Assembly (NCBI GenBank): GCA_019873655.1
Contig: JAIOAU010000003.1
Location: forward strand, 1-64,000
Direction of reading: 5' to 3'
DNA: 64,000 bases
DNA from: Chloroflexota bacterium
GTDB lineage: Bacteria > Chloroflexota > Anaerolineae > Anaerolineales > Villigracilaceae
Numbering within the stretch: position 1 is the first letter of the stretch; every line of letters begins with the position of its first letter. Under the pieces are notes generated by a model that saw only the letters and a list, made by a program, of their open reading frames with translations, did no database searches and had not been told where the DNA came from. Of the stretch, positions 52,722 through 59,680 are shown piece by piece. Made by a program: the position numbers and the translations under genes.

Positions 52722-53842
52722 AATCGTTTGCGGAAGCGCAGGGCGGCCGCGCCCAAGATGAGCAAGCCGAAGACGGCCAGCGCCAGCGTCTCGGGCCAGA
52801 TGGCCGCCAGGCCGACGCCTTTGATGAGCAGGGCGCGGATGATGACCAGGTAGTAACGCAGCGGGACGATGTAGGAAATCCATTGCAGGACCTGGGGCAT
52901 GGCCTCCAGCGGGAAGAAGAAACCGGAGAGGAAGATGCTTGGCAGGAGCGTCATCCAGACCGTCAGCATGGCCTCCTGCTGGGTGTTGGCGATGGTCGAG
53001 GCGAAGAGGCCGATGCCCAGGCCGGAGAGCAGCAACAGACCGGAGCAGGCCAGGATGAGGGTCAGGTCGCCGCGCACCGGCACGCCGAACCACCAGTGAC
53101 CGATGGCCATCACCTCGAGCGTGTCCACGAAGGCCAGCAGGACGTAGGGGATGATTTTGCCGACCACCAGTTCCCAGGGGCGGATGGGAGTGACGATGAG
53201 TTGTTCGATGGTGCCGCGCTCGCGCTCGCGGACGATGGCTGAGGCGGTCAGGACGGCGGTGACCGCATAGAGAATCATGCCGATGACGCCCGGAATCATG
53301 AAGTGGGAACTGACCAGGTCGGGGTTGTACCAGACGCGCGTGCGCACTTCGAGCGGCGGCTGCAGGCGGCTGATGTCCACGCCGCTGCGCTCCAGTTTTT
53401 CGAACATCAACGCGGTGGCATGCTGCTGGCCCACCAGCGTGGCGGAAGCCAGGGTAGTCGAACCGGCGGTGGCATCCGAGCCGTCCAAGATAAACGCCAC
53501 CTGCGCCTCGCCGCGCGCCAGGGCCGTGTTGTAGTCGGGCGGGATGAGGATGCCGGCGCGGGCGTCGCCGCGCTCGATGAGGGCGCGCAGTTCCGCTTCC
53601 GATTGCACACTGTAGGCCAGGCGGAAGTAATCGGCGGCGCGGTAGGCGTCCAGCAGGGCGCGGCTTTCGGCGCAGCGACACTGGTCGAGGACGGCCAGCG
53701 GCACGTTGCGGATGTCGGTGGTGGCCGAGTAGCCCATCAGGAACAGTTGCATGATGGGGATGACCAGGATGATGACCAGCGTGCGCCGGTCGCGGGTGAT
53801 CTGGATGAATTCCTTGCGGATGATGGAGAGGAGGCGATTCAT
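52715..53842 (-). CDS. ABC-2 type exporter permease (YbhS/YbhR-like)
   Basis: The 375-aa protein has an N-terminal helix ('RTLVIILVIPIMQLFLMGYS', about residues 20-40), a large extracytoplasmic loop (about 45-170), then five further helices. It carries the family signature 'AIVRERERGTIEQLIVTPIRP' near 210-230 and 'LSGFFFPLEAMPQVLQWISY' near 300. Related YbhFSR systems use two permeases; only one is encoded here, so it may form a homodimer. It follows the TetR gene and begins the structural part of the operon. Confidence 0.9.
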   Translation of the reverse strand: MNRLLSIIRKEFIQITRDRRTLVIILVIPIMQLFLMGYSATTDIRNVPLAVLDQCRCAESRALLDAYRAADYFRLAYSVQSEAELRALIERGDARAGILIPPDYNTALARGEAQVAFILDGSDATAGSTTLASATLVGQQHATALMFEKLERSGVDISRLQPPLEVRTRVWYNPDLVSSHFMIPGVIGMILYAVTAVLTASAIVRERERGTIEQLIVTPIRPWELVVGKIIPYVLLAFVDTLEVMAIGHWWFGVPVRGDLTLILACSGLLLLSGLGIGLFASTIANTQQEAMLTVWMTLLPSIFLSGFFFPLEAMPQVLQWISYIVPLRYYLVIIRALLIKGVGLAAIWPETLALAVFGLLILGAAALRFRKRLD

Positions 53843-53844
53843 GG

Positions 53845-53890
53845 GCAGGTAGATGTTGAGGTAGACAGGTAGCAGGTAGACAGGTAGAGG
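53845..53890. repeat. CAGGTAG-type repeat between tetR and the permease
   Basis: Tandem degenerate units CAGGTAG, TGAGGTAG, ACAGGTAG, CAGGTAG, ACAGGTAG (7-8 bp) start 3 bp from the permease start codon. Confidence 0.7.
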
Positions 53891-53936
53891 ATGGTGGAAT
53901 GCAGATGAGGAAACGCGGATTGTGGCTTGCGGGCAA

Positions 53937-53955
53937 GATTGTCAATCCGCCCTAC
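53937..53955. repeat. REP-like fragment forming the end of tetR
   Basis: Minus-strand GTAGGGCGGATTGACAATC resembles the palindrome at 46194-46220; the TGA stop of tetR (53942-53944) and its last codons lie in it. Confidence 0.55.
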
Positions 53956-54574
53956 GATTGAGAGTCTCTTGGGAGGGCGGCTTCAAGACGCCGTGCAGGA
54001 AGATTTCCACGAAATGCTCGAGGGCGTCGGGCTGTGTGACGGCAAACGGCGTGCCGGCGATCATCAACTCGGTCATGTAGTAGGAGAAGAACAAACCGAG
54101 GAAGGCGCGGAAGAGGACGGCTGGCGGGATGTCGCGCAGGAGCCCTTGTTGCGCATTGAACTTTTGAATGATGGGCAACACTTCCGGCAGGATGTGTTGC
54201 ACAATCTTCGGCATGTTGCGCCCATTGAATTCCACAATCTCGATGAACATCAGTTTGATGAAATCGGGGCGGCGGCCCAGTTCCGCCACCATTGCCTGCG
54301 CAGCAGTTCGGACGAAGGTCTCCGGGTCCTCGGCGGACGTCTCGCGCAGGATGGGCAGCACCTGGCGGTAGGGATGGCGGTCGAGGATGAGTTCGGCGAA
54401 AATGGCTTCTTTGTTGGGAAAATGATTGTAAATTCCGCCCAGCGCCAGGCCGGCGCGTTCGGCGATCTGGCGCATCGAAGTCGCCGCGTAGCCCTGTTCG
54501 AGGAACAGTTCATAGGCGGCTTCGAGAATCGCCCGGCGGGTGCGCTCGCCCTTCGGCAGGGAAGATTCATCCAT
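53942..54574 (-). CDS. TetR family regulator of the exporter operon
   Basis: A 210-aa regulator with the N-terminal TetR HTH ('RRAILEAAYELFLEQGYAAT', 'SMRQIAERAGLALGGIYNHF', 'NKEAIFAEL') and a helical ligand domain. As first gene of the operon and with an inverted repeat overlapping its promoter it is very likely autoregulated and relieved by an efflux substrate. The arrangement TetR-HlyD-ABC recalls E. coli cecR-ybhGFSR. The stop codon comes from a REP-like repeat. Confidence 0.93.
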   Translation of the reverse strand: MDESSLPKGERTRRAILEAAYELFLEQGYAATSMRQIAERAGLALGGIYNHFPNKEAIFAELILDRHPYRQVLPILRETSAEDPETFVRTAAQAMVAELGRRPDFIKLMFIEIVEFNGRNMPKIVQHILPEVLPIIQKFNAQQGLLRDIPPAVLFRAFLGLFFSYYMTELMIAGTPFAVTQPDALEHFVEIFLHGVLKPPSQETLNRRAD

Positions 54575-54594
54575 AATCCGTCCTCTTTAGAAAT

Positions 54595-54610
54595 GAATGA
54601 ACGTTCGTTT
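54595..54610. promoter_or_regulatory. TetR-type operator
   Basis: GAATGAACGTTCGTTT is an almost perfect 16-bp palindrome centred on ACGT, placed just downstream of the tetR -10 and between the divergent tetR and MFS genes. Confidence 0.75.
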
Positions 54611-54612
54611 TT

Positions 54613-54640
54613 ATTCTATCACACCCAATGCGACTGTCAA
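54613..54640 (-). promoter_or_regulatory. Promoter of the tetR-exporter operon
   Basis: Minus-strand TTGACA (54635-54640), 16-bp spacer, TAGAAT (54613-54618). The operator (54595-54610) begins 2 bp past the -10, covering the start site. Confidence 0.82.
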
Positions 54641-54665
54641 GGTCTGCCCGCTTCCTCGAAAGTGG

Positions 54666-54671
54666 TAGAAT
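54666..54671 (+). promoter_or_regulatory. -10 element upstream of the MFS gene
   Basis: TAGAAT ends 7 nt before the GTG at 54679, with no ribosome binding site between; leaderless start suspected. Confidence 0.45.
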
Positions 54672-54678
54672 AGGCGGC

Positions 54679-55953
54679 GTGTCCGAACTTCAACATGCCA
54701 TCCAAAAAAATCTAAAACACAATCTCCTGGTCAACCTGCTCGACGGCGCTTTCTTCGGCCTGGGCTGGGGCTTCGGCTCGCTGGGCACCATCGTGCCGCT
54801 GCTGGTGGCGCGCATGACCGACTCGGCCCTCCTGATCGGCCTGATCCCGGCCATCCACGGCGTGGCCTGGCAACTGCCGCAGTTATTCATGGCCAACGTC
54901 ACCGCCCGCCGGCGGGTCTACAAACCGCTGGTGATGTGGATCACCGTCCACGAGCGCGTCCCCTACCTCGGTCTGGCGTTGGTGGGAATCTTCATGGCCG
55001 CCCTGGGCAACCGCCTGGCCCTGATTCTGACCTTCGCCCTGATTCTCTGGCAGGGACTAGGGGCCGGCTTCACCGCCAACCCCTGGCAGAGCATGGTCGC
55101 CAAGATCATCCCCTCCGACTGGCGCGGCACCTTCTTCGGCGTCCAGGCCAGCCTGGCCAACGTGCTGATGAGCGCCGCCGCCATCGCGGCCGGTTATCTG
55201 TTGGACACCGTCAGCGACCGCTGGGACTTTGCCCTCTGTTTTCTGCTGACTCTCGTGGGCATGGGCCTCTCGTTTCTCTTTCTGGGCCTGACGCGCGAAC
55301 CGGAGGACACAGAGAAGTCGATTCCCGAAAAACAGCCCCTGCCCTGGCGCGAGTGGCTGGATGTGCTGCGCCGCGACCGAAATTTCAGCGCCTTCCTGGT
55401 GGTCCGTTTCCTCTCCAGTTTTGCCACCATGGGCTTCGCCTTCTACATCGTCTATGGCCTGCGCCGCTTCGGGATGGACGAGGTCACCGCCGGCTTCCTG
55501 ACCGCCGCCCTGACCATCACCCAGACGGTCGCCAACGGCGTCATGGGCTGGCTGGGCGACCGCGTCGGCCACCGCGCCATGCTCATCGTCGGCTCGCTGG
55601 CCGTGACGCTCAGTTCGCTGATGGCCTGGGGCGGCCCGACTCTCGCCTGGCTGTACCCGGTCTTCATCCTGGCCGGGCTGGCGAACGTGGCTTACTGGAC
55701 GATTGGCATGGTCATCACCACACAGTTCGGCACGGAGGAGACGCGCCCAACCTACATCGGCCTGTCGAACACGCTGGTCGCACCAGCCACCATCCTCGCT
55801 CCCCTCCTGGGCGGCTGGATCGCCGACGCGGTCAGTTTCCAGGCTACGTTCATGATTTCGGCCATCGGCGGCCTCGTCATCGCCGCGATGCTCTACTTCC
55901 TGGTGCGCGACCCGCGCCATGCCGCCTCGGCCCAACCCGCCGAGACAAAATGA
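54679..55953 (+). CDS. MFS transporter
   Basis: The 424-aa protein has about 12 hydrophobic segments. It includes 'HNLLVNLLDGAFFGLGWGFG' at the N-terminus, 'ANPWQSMVAKIIPSDWRGTFFGVQASLANV' between helices 4 and 5, and the repeated loop 'GWLGDRVGHRAMLIVGSL' between helices 8 and 9. It is probably a drug or metabolite exporter; substrate unknown. GTG 54679 is taken as the start since ATG candidates are far inside. It is divergent from tetR and could be under the same regulator. Confidence 0.87.
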   Translation: MSELQHAIQKNLKHNLLVNLLDGAFFGLGWGFGSLGTIVPLLVARMTDSALLIGLIPAIHGVAWQLPQLFMANVTARRRVYKPLVMWITVHERVPYLGLALVGIFMAALGNRLALILTFALILWQGLGAGFTANPWQSMVAKIIPSDWRGTFFGVQASLANVLMSAAAIAAGYLLDTVSDRWDFALCFLLTLVGMGLSFLFLGLTREPEDTEKSIPEKQPLPWREWLDVLRRDRNFSAFLVVRFLSSFATMGFAFYIVYGLRRFGMDEVTAGFLTAALTITQTVANGVMGWLGDRVGHRAMLIVGSLAVTLSSLMAWGGPTLAWLYPVFILAGLANVAYWTIGMVITTQFGTEETRPTYIGLSNTLVAPATILAPLLGGWIADAVSFQATFMISAIGGLVIAAMLYFLVRDPRHAASAQPAETK

Positions 55954-56013
55954 GCCTCAACGCTCACAGAAGCAATTCAGATGTTTGCAGAACGCTGAAA
56001 CAGGTCTCTTTTT

Positions 56014-56068
56014 GCATCGAATGGCGCGAACTTCACAAAAAGGTTGGTCTCATTCGCAAATTCGATGC
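56014..56068. other. Inverted repeat between converging genes
   Basis: GCATCGAAT (56014-56022) pairs with ATTCGATGC (56060-56068) around a 37-nt loop. The gap 55954-56095 has no gene. Confidence 0.45.
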
Positions 56069-56095
56069 TTTCACTGAAGACCGACTTTGCCAGAA

Positions 56096-56608
56096 TCAGG
56101 TCGGCGTTTGGCGCGTCAGCCAGTAGCGCAATTCCAGGTGGACCGGATAGAGCGGCAGCAGGTCGGCGCGGTATTTCTTGCCGGCGTATCGTTGCATCAA
56201 ATCGCGCGCCTGGCGCAGCATCTGGCGGTCCCAGCCCAGCGGCAGCGACAGGATCTCGGCCATCCTTCCCTTTGCGGCTTTGCCGGTCGCCTCGCAATAG
56301 AAGACAAAACCGGCCTGCCAGGCCTCCAACTCCCCATAGACCGACAGCGCCGTCAGCCAGCCCTGGCGCAGGTGAACCGCCTCGTGAACGGCCAGACTGA
56401 GCAACCAGGGATGGTCGGACGGCGTCCGATCGGGAGGATAGAGCCGCGAGTTGAAATAGATGTTGCCGCACAGCGTCCAGACCGCCCCGGTCGCCGGCCC
56501 CAGTTTACGAAAACCGAGACGCGCGCCCCGGGCGCGCAGGAAAGCCGCCGTCGTCCGGCCGGTTTCGTTGACGCTTTCCAGGCGGAGGAGAAATTCTTCG
56601 AAATCCAT
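56096..56608 (-). CDS. HExxH-containing protein, putative zinc peptidase
   Basis: The 170-aa protein starts at ATG 56608 ('MDFEEFLLRLESV'). 'LAVHEAVHLRQGW' gives His75, Glu76 and His79 as a gluzincin-like zinc site; a third ligand may be Glu in 'YGELEAWQAG' near residue 93, a spacing known in small metalloproteins of this type. It has no signal peptide. I do not recognise the family. It is divergent from the thiolase gene. Confidence 0.65.
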   Translation of the reverse strand: MDFEEFLLRLESVNETGRTTAAFLRARGARLGFRKLGPATGAVWTLCGNIYFNSRLYPPDRTPSDHPWLLSLAVHEAVHLRQGWLTALSVYGELEAWQAGFVFYCEATGKAAKGRMAEILSLPLGWDRQMLRQARDLMQRYAGKKYRADLLPLYPVHLELRYWLTRQTPT

Positions 56609-56671
56609 TCCTGATAGCAGTTGAGAGTCGCCGCAACTACAATAAACACAGTATACAACAAAGAGGTCTTT

Positions 56672-57820
56672 ATGCGACAAGTAGCCATCCTCGGAATCGG
56701 CCAGACTGTGATAGACGAGCACTGGGACAAATCGCTGCGCGACCTGACAGTCGAGGCCGCCCTGGCCGCCCTGCAGGACGCCGGACGCGAAACCGCCGGC
56801 GGTGTGTTCGTCGGCAACATGATGTCGGGCATCATCAACGACCAGAACAACCTCGGCCCGCTGGTCGCCGACTGGACCGGTCTGCGCGGTGGCGACGCGG
56901 TCAAGATCGACGCCGCCTGCGGCTCGGGCGCGGCGGCGCTGCGCTCCGGGTTGATGGCTGTCGCTTCCGGCGAACTGGACTCGGCGCTGGTGATCGGCGT
57001 CGAAAAGATGACCGACCGCCCGATGCGCGAGGTCACCGCCGCCCTGGCCACCGCCGCCGACGCCGATTACGAGGTCGAGATGGGCGTCTCCTTCGTCGGC
57101 CTGAACGCCCTCATCATGCGCCGCTACATGTACGAGTACGGCTGGCAGCATGAAGACTTCGCGCCCTTCGCCATCAACGCCCACGCCAACGCCCTGCACA
57201 ATCCCTACGCCCGCCTGCATCAGAAAATCACCGTCGAAGACTTCGAAAAATCGGTCATGGTGGCCACCCCCATCAACCTGCTGGATGCCTCGCCGATTGG
57301 CGACGGCGCGGCCGCCCTGTACCTCGTCCCTGCCGACAGCCTGCGCGGCGGGACCCGCATCCTGGTCGCCGCCTCCGCCGCCGCCACCGACACGATCGGC
57401 GGCCACGACCGCCCCGACATGCTCTTCCTGACCGCGGCCTACAAATCCTGTCGAGAAGCCTACCGGCAGGCGGGCGTCGGCCCGGAAGACATCGACGTCT
57501 TCGAACTGCACGACGCCTTCACCATCATGTCGGCGCTCTCGCTGGAGGCGTGCGGATTCGCCGAGCGCGGCCGCGGCGTCCGCCTCGGCCTGGACGGCGA
57601 AATCGGCCCGACCGGGCGCATCCCGATCACCACCCGCGGCGGGCTGAAGGCGCGCGGCCACCCCGTCGGCGCGACCGGCGTCTATCAGGTGGTCGAGGTC
57701 GTCCAGCAGTTGCGCGGCGAGTGCGGCCCCACCCAGGTCCCGGACGCCCGCGTCGGCATGGCCCAAAACATCGGCGGCAGCGGCGCGACCATCATCACCC
57801 ACATCTTGAAACGGGAATGA
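56672..57820 (+). CDS. Thiolase family protein (SCP-x/archaeal acetoacetyl-CoA thiolase type)
   Basis: The 382-aa protein starts at ATG 56672 after AGAGG. It has the nucleophilic Cys in 'IDAACGSGAAAL' near residue 87, 'VGVEKMTD', 'DVFELHDAFTIM' and 'GLKARGHPVGATGVYQVVE' (His of the GHPVGAT motif), ending 'AQNIGGSGATIITHIL'. It may condense acetyl-CoA or cleave 3-ketoacyl-CoA. The usual partners in this class (HMG-CoA synthase, DUF35 OB-fold protein) are not adjacent. An HMG-CoA-lyase-like gene lies at 46255. Confidence 0.87.
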   Translation: MRQVAILGIGQTVIDEHWDKSLRDLTVEAALAALQDAGRETAGGVFVGNMMSGIINDQNNLGPLVADWTGLRGGDAVKIDAACGSGAAALRSGLMAVASGELDSALVIGVEKMTDRPMREVTAALATAADADYEVEMGVSFVGLNALIMRRYMYEYGWQHEDFAPFAINAHANALHNPYARLHQKITVEDFEKSVMVATPINLLDASPIGDGAAALYLVPADSLRGGTRILVAASAAATDTIGGHDRPDMLFLTAAYKSCREAYRQAGVGPEDIDVFELHDAFTIMSALSLEACGFAERGRGVRLGLDGEIGPTGRIPITTRGGLKARGHPVGATGVYQVVEVVQQLRGECGPTQVPDARVGMAQNIGGSGATIITHILKRE

Positions 57821-57826
57821 AGACAC

Positions 57827-57862
57827 AGAGACCCGGCCTCTCCCAGAGACCGGGTCTCTTTT
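57827..57862 (+). terminator. Terminator after the thiolase gene
   Basis: AGAGACCCGG (57827-57836) pairs with CCGGGTCTCT (57850-57859), followed by TTTATAAC. Confidence 0.75.
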
Positions 57863-57900
57863 ATAACAACCATCTCGTTGGCTTCCCGTCCGCGCCCGGC

Positions 57901-59226
57901 TCATTCTCCGGCCGTCGGGTCGAGCACGCGGCCGATGAACAGCACCGTCCCGCTCGGGACATCGCGGATGACAAAGATGAACGGCCGGTCAAGGGTCAGG
58001 ACCACATCCGGGATGACGGCCGCCTCGCGCGACATGACCACCGCCGTCGCCGCGGCCGCCTCGGTCCCGGCCTCGTCCACCCCGATGAAAGCCTGGTGAA
58101 TCACCTGGGAGATGAAGAGCGCCTCTTCGGTCGTCATGCCGGAGAAATCGGCCAGGCCAGGAGTAAACGGTTCGTCCATCCCCATGCCGCGTAGCGTCTC
58201 GCGCAGCATGAATTCGCTCCTGAACTCAAAGGCCGGCATCTCCACCTGCACCCGCCGCGGCTGCATGGCGGCGAGGATTTGGCTGTACCTCTCCGCATCC
58301 AGCCCGGCCTCGAACTCGGCAAAACGGCCAGCCTCCGGCGCGATGACGATCATCTCGGCCATCCGGCCGGCATAGGGCAGGGCCGCCGCCTGCCAGCCGT
58401 CGCCCGAGGCGTAGGCCAGAGTCGGCGCTTCCCGCATCGCCATCCTCGGCGCCTGGACCCGGGAGCCGTCGAGGCGAGTAAAAGGAGCGTCGGCCGTCAA
58501 GGCCTCATCGAAGGGGAACAGCCAGCCGGCCTTGAAGAAAATGGCGTTGACCAGCACCAGGCGGGTATCCCTGTCAATGACATCGCGCGGCAGCAGTTCT
58601 TCGATTCGCTGGCGCGTTTCCTCGCTGACCCATTGGTTGATCGCCAGCCGGGCGGCTTCGGGATCGGCGGCGTAATCCACCAGCCGCATGCCGGCCCCAT
58701 AGTTGAGCGCCAGCGTGTCGAGGAAATCGGGCTGGAAGCCCAGGCCTTGCTGCCCCCACAAAGAATTGACCAGGCTCAGTTCGAAGCGATTCTGCGGGTC
58801 GACATCCGCCGCCTGTTCCGGGCGGGCGGCCAGGTCGAGGTCGAGGGCGTTGAAGGCCGGATGCAGCCGTTCCTGCGGCAAAGTGAAACGGAGCGTCTCG
58901 GCCATCTGGCGCTCGGTTTCGCCGCGCGCCCCGGCGTAAGTCATGGCCAGCGCGAGCGATAGACTGTAGGGCGAGTAAATCAGATTGCCGCCCTCCCCCC
59001 GCACGGCGGCGTAAAAATCGAAGGCAAAGGCGGTGTTGCCAGCCGTCAGTTGCGCCGCGTCCGCCGGCGGGACCGCTGGGGCCAGGTTGCGCCCCCGGTT
59101 CGAGACGGCCGTCTGGCCGGACGACGGCTCGCCCGGCGGCGTGGCAGAAGCGGGCGGCGGGGCGCAGGACGAGAGCGCCAGGCTGAGAAAGACCAGGGAT
59201 GAGAACAGGACGCGCCAGGGATTCAT
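57901..59226 (-). CDS. Serpin lipoprotein
   Basis: The 441-aa protein has a lipoprotein signal peptide with 'LSSCAPPP' (Cys21) and a Pro/Ser linker up to residue 58. The serpin fold follows: 'NLIYSPYSLSLALAMTYAGA', 'LVNAIFFKAGWLFPFD', 'VDEAGTEAAAATAVVMSREA' as reactive-centre hinge, and 'LDRPFIFVIRDVPSGTVLFI' near the C-terminus. The hinge has the small residues needed for loop insertion, so it should be an inhibitory serpin; the scissile bond is near Met-Ser-Arg-Glu. It probably protects the cell surface against proteases. Confidence 0.93.
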   Translation of the reverse strand: MNPWRVLFSSLVFLSLALSSCAPPPASATPPGEPSSGQTAVSNRGRNLAPAVPPADAAQLTAGNTAFAFDFYAAVRGEGGNLIYSPYSLSLALAMTYAGARGETERQMAETLRFTLPQERLHPAFNALDLDLAARPEQAADVDPQNRFELSLVNSLWGQQGLGFQPDFLDTLALNYGAGMRLVDYAADPEAARLAINQWVSEETRQRIEELLPRDVIDRDTRLVLVNAIFFKAGWLFPFDEALTADAPFTRLDGSRVQAPRMAMREAPTLAYASGDGWQAAALPYAGRMAEMIVIAPEAGRFAEFEAGLDAERYSQILAAMQPRRVQVEMPAFEFRSEFMLRETLRGMGMDEPFTPGLADFSGMTTEEALFISQVIHQAFIGVDEAGTEAAAATAVVMSREAAVIPDVVLTLDRPFIFVIRDVPSGTVLFIGRVLDPTAGE

Positions 59227-59305
59227 AATCTCTCCTTTCGGTACACTTCCAGGACGCCCAGACGGGGCAGAAGTTCCCCGGCCCTCTCCAGCGACGTCCT
59301 CCGGT

Positions 59306-59671
59306 TCAGGAAACAGGCTCGAACACGCCGTTCAGAAGAAGATAATATAACCGGACCTCCAGGCCAGGGATTTCGGCCTGAATGCGCTGCTTCGCCTGAC
59401 GCAAATCAGCGGCGTGACGTTCCGGACTGTCAGCCGCGCCGTATGCGCCGCAATTTTCATGGTTGATGAGCACCACCTGCTTGATTTCGTGCAGGCGGTG
59501 AGAGAGTTCGATCTGCCTCATGACGAAGTCGAGGTCGAAGACGCCGCCCGCCAGAGAAAGGCGGTCGTACTGGCCGTGTCCCAGTTCGCTCTGCAGCCAC
59601 TCATCCAGATATTTCTGGAAACGGAAATCCATGCAGTGAACGACAATGGCTTGTGTGATATGTTTCGACAT
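59306..59671 (-). CDS. Small beta-carbonic-anhydrase-like protein
   Basis: The 121-aa protein keeps the zinc ligands of beta-carbonic anhydrases: Cys13, Asp15 and Arg17 in 'VHCMDFRFQ', and His71 and Cys74 in 'INHENCGAYGA'. It is about half the size of the usual 200-residue enzyme and lacks the C-terminal part that completes the dimer, so activity on CO2 is uncertain. It is 9 bp downstream of the hydantoinase gene, perhaps in the same transcript. Confidence 0.75.
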   Translation of the reverse strand: MSKHITQAIVVHCMDFRFQKYLDEWLQSELGHGQYDRLSLAGGVFDLDFVMRQIELSHRLHEIKQVVLINHENCGAYGAADSPERHAADLRQAKQRIQAEIPGLEVRLYYLLLNGVFEPVS

Positions 59672-59680
59672 TCTGCCTCC

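Noticed and set aside
55977-56471. 164-codon minus-strand frame overlapping the HExxH gene
   Set aside because: It lies in another frame across the gene end and lacks any domain, start signal or conserved composition.
56096-57904. 602-codon minus-strand frame running through the thiolase gene
   Set aside because: Only the last 170 codons (HExxH protein) look like protein; the rest is antisense to a clear thiolase.
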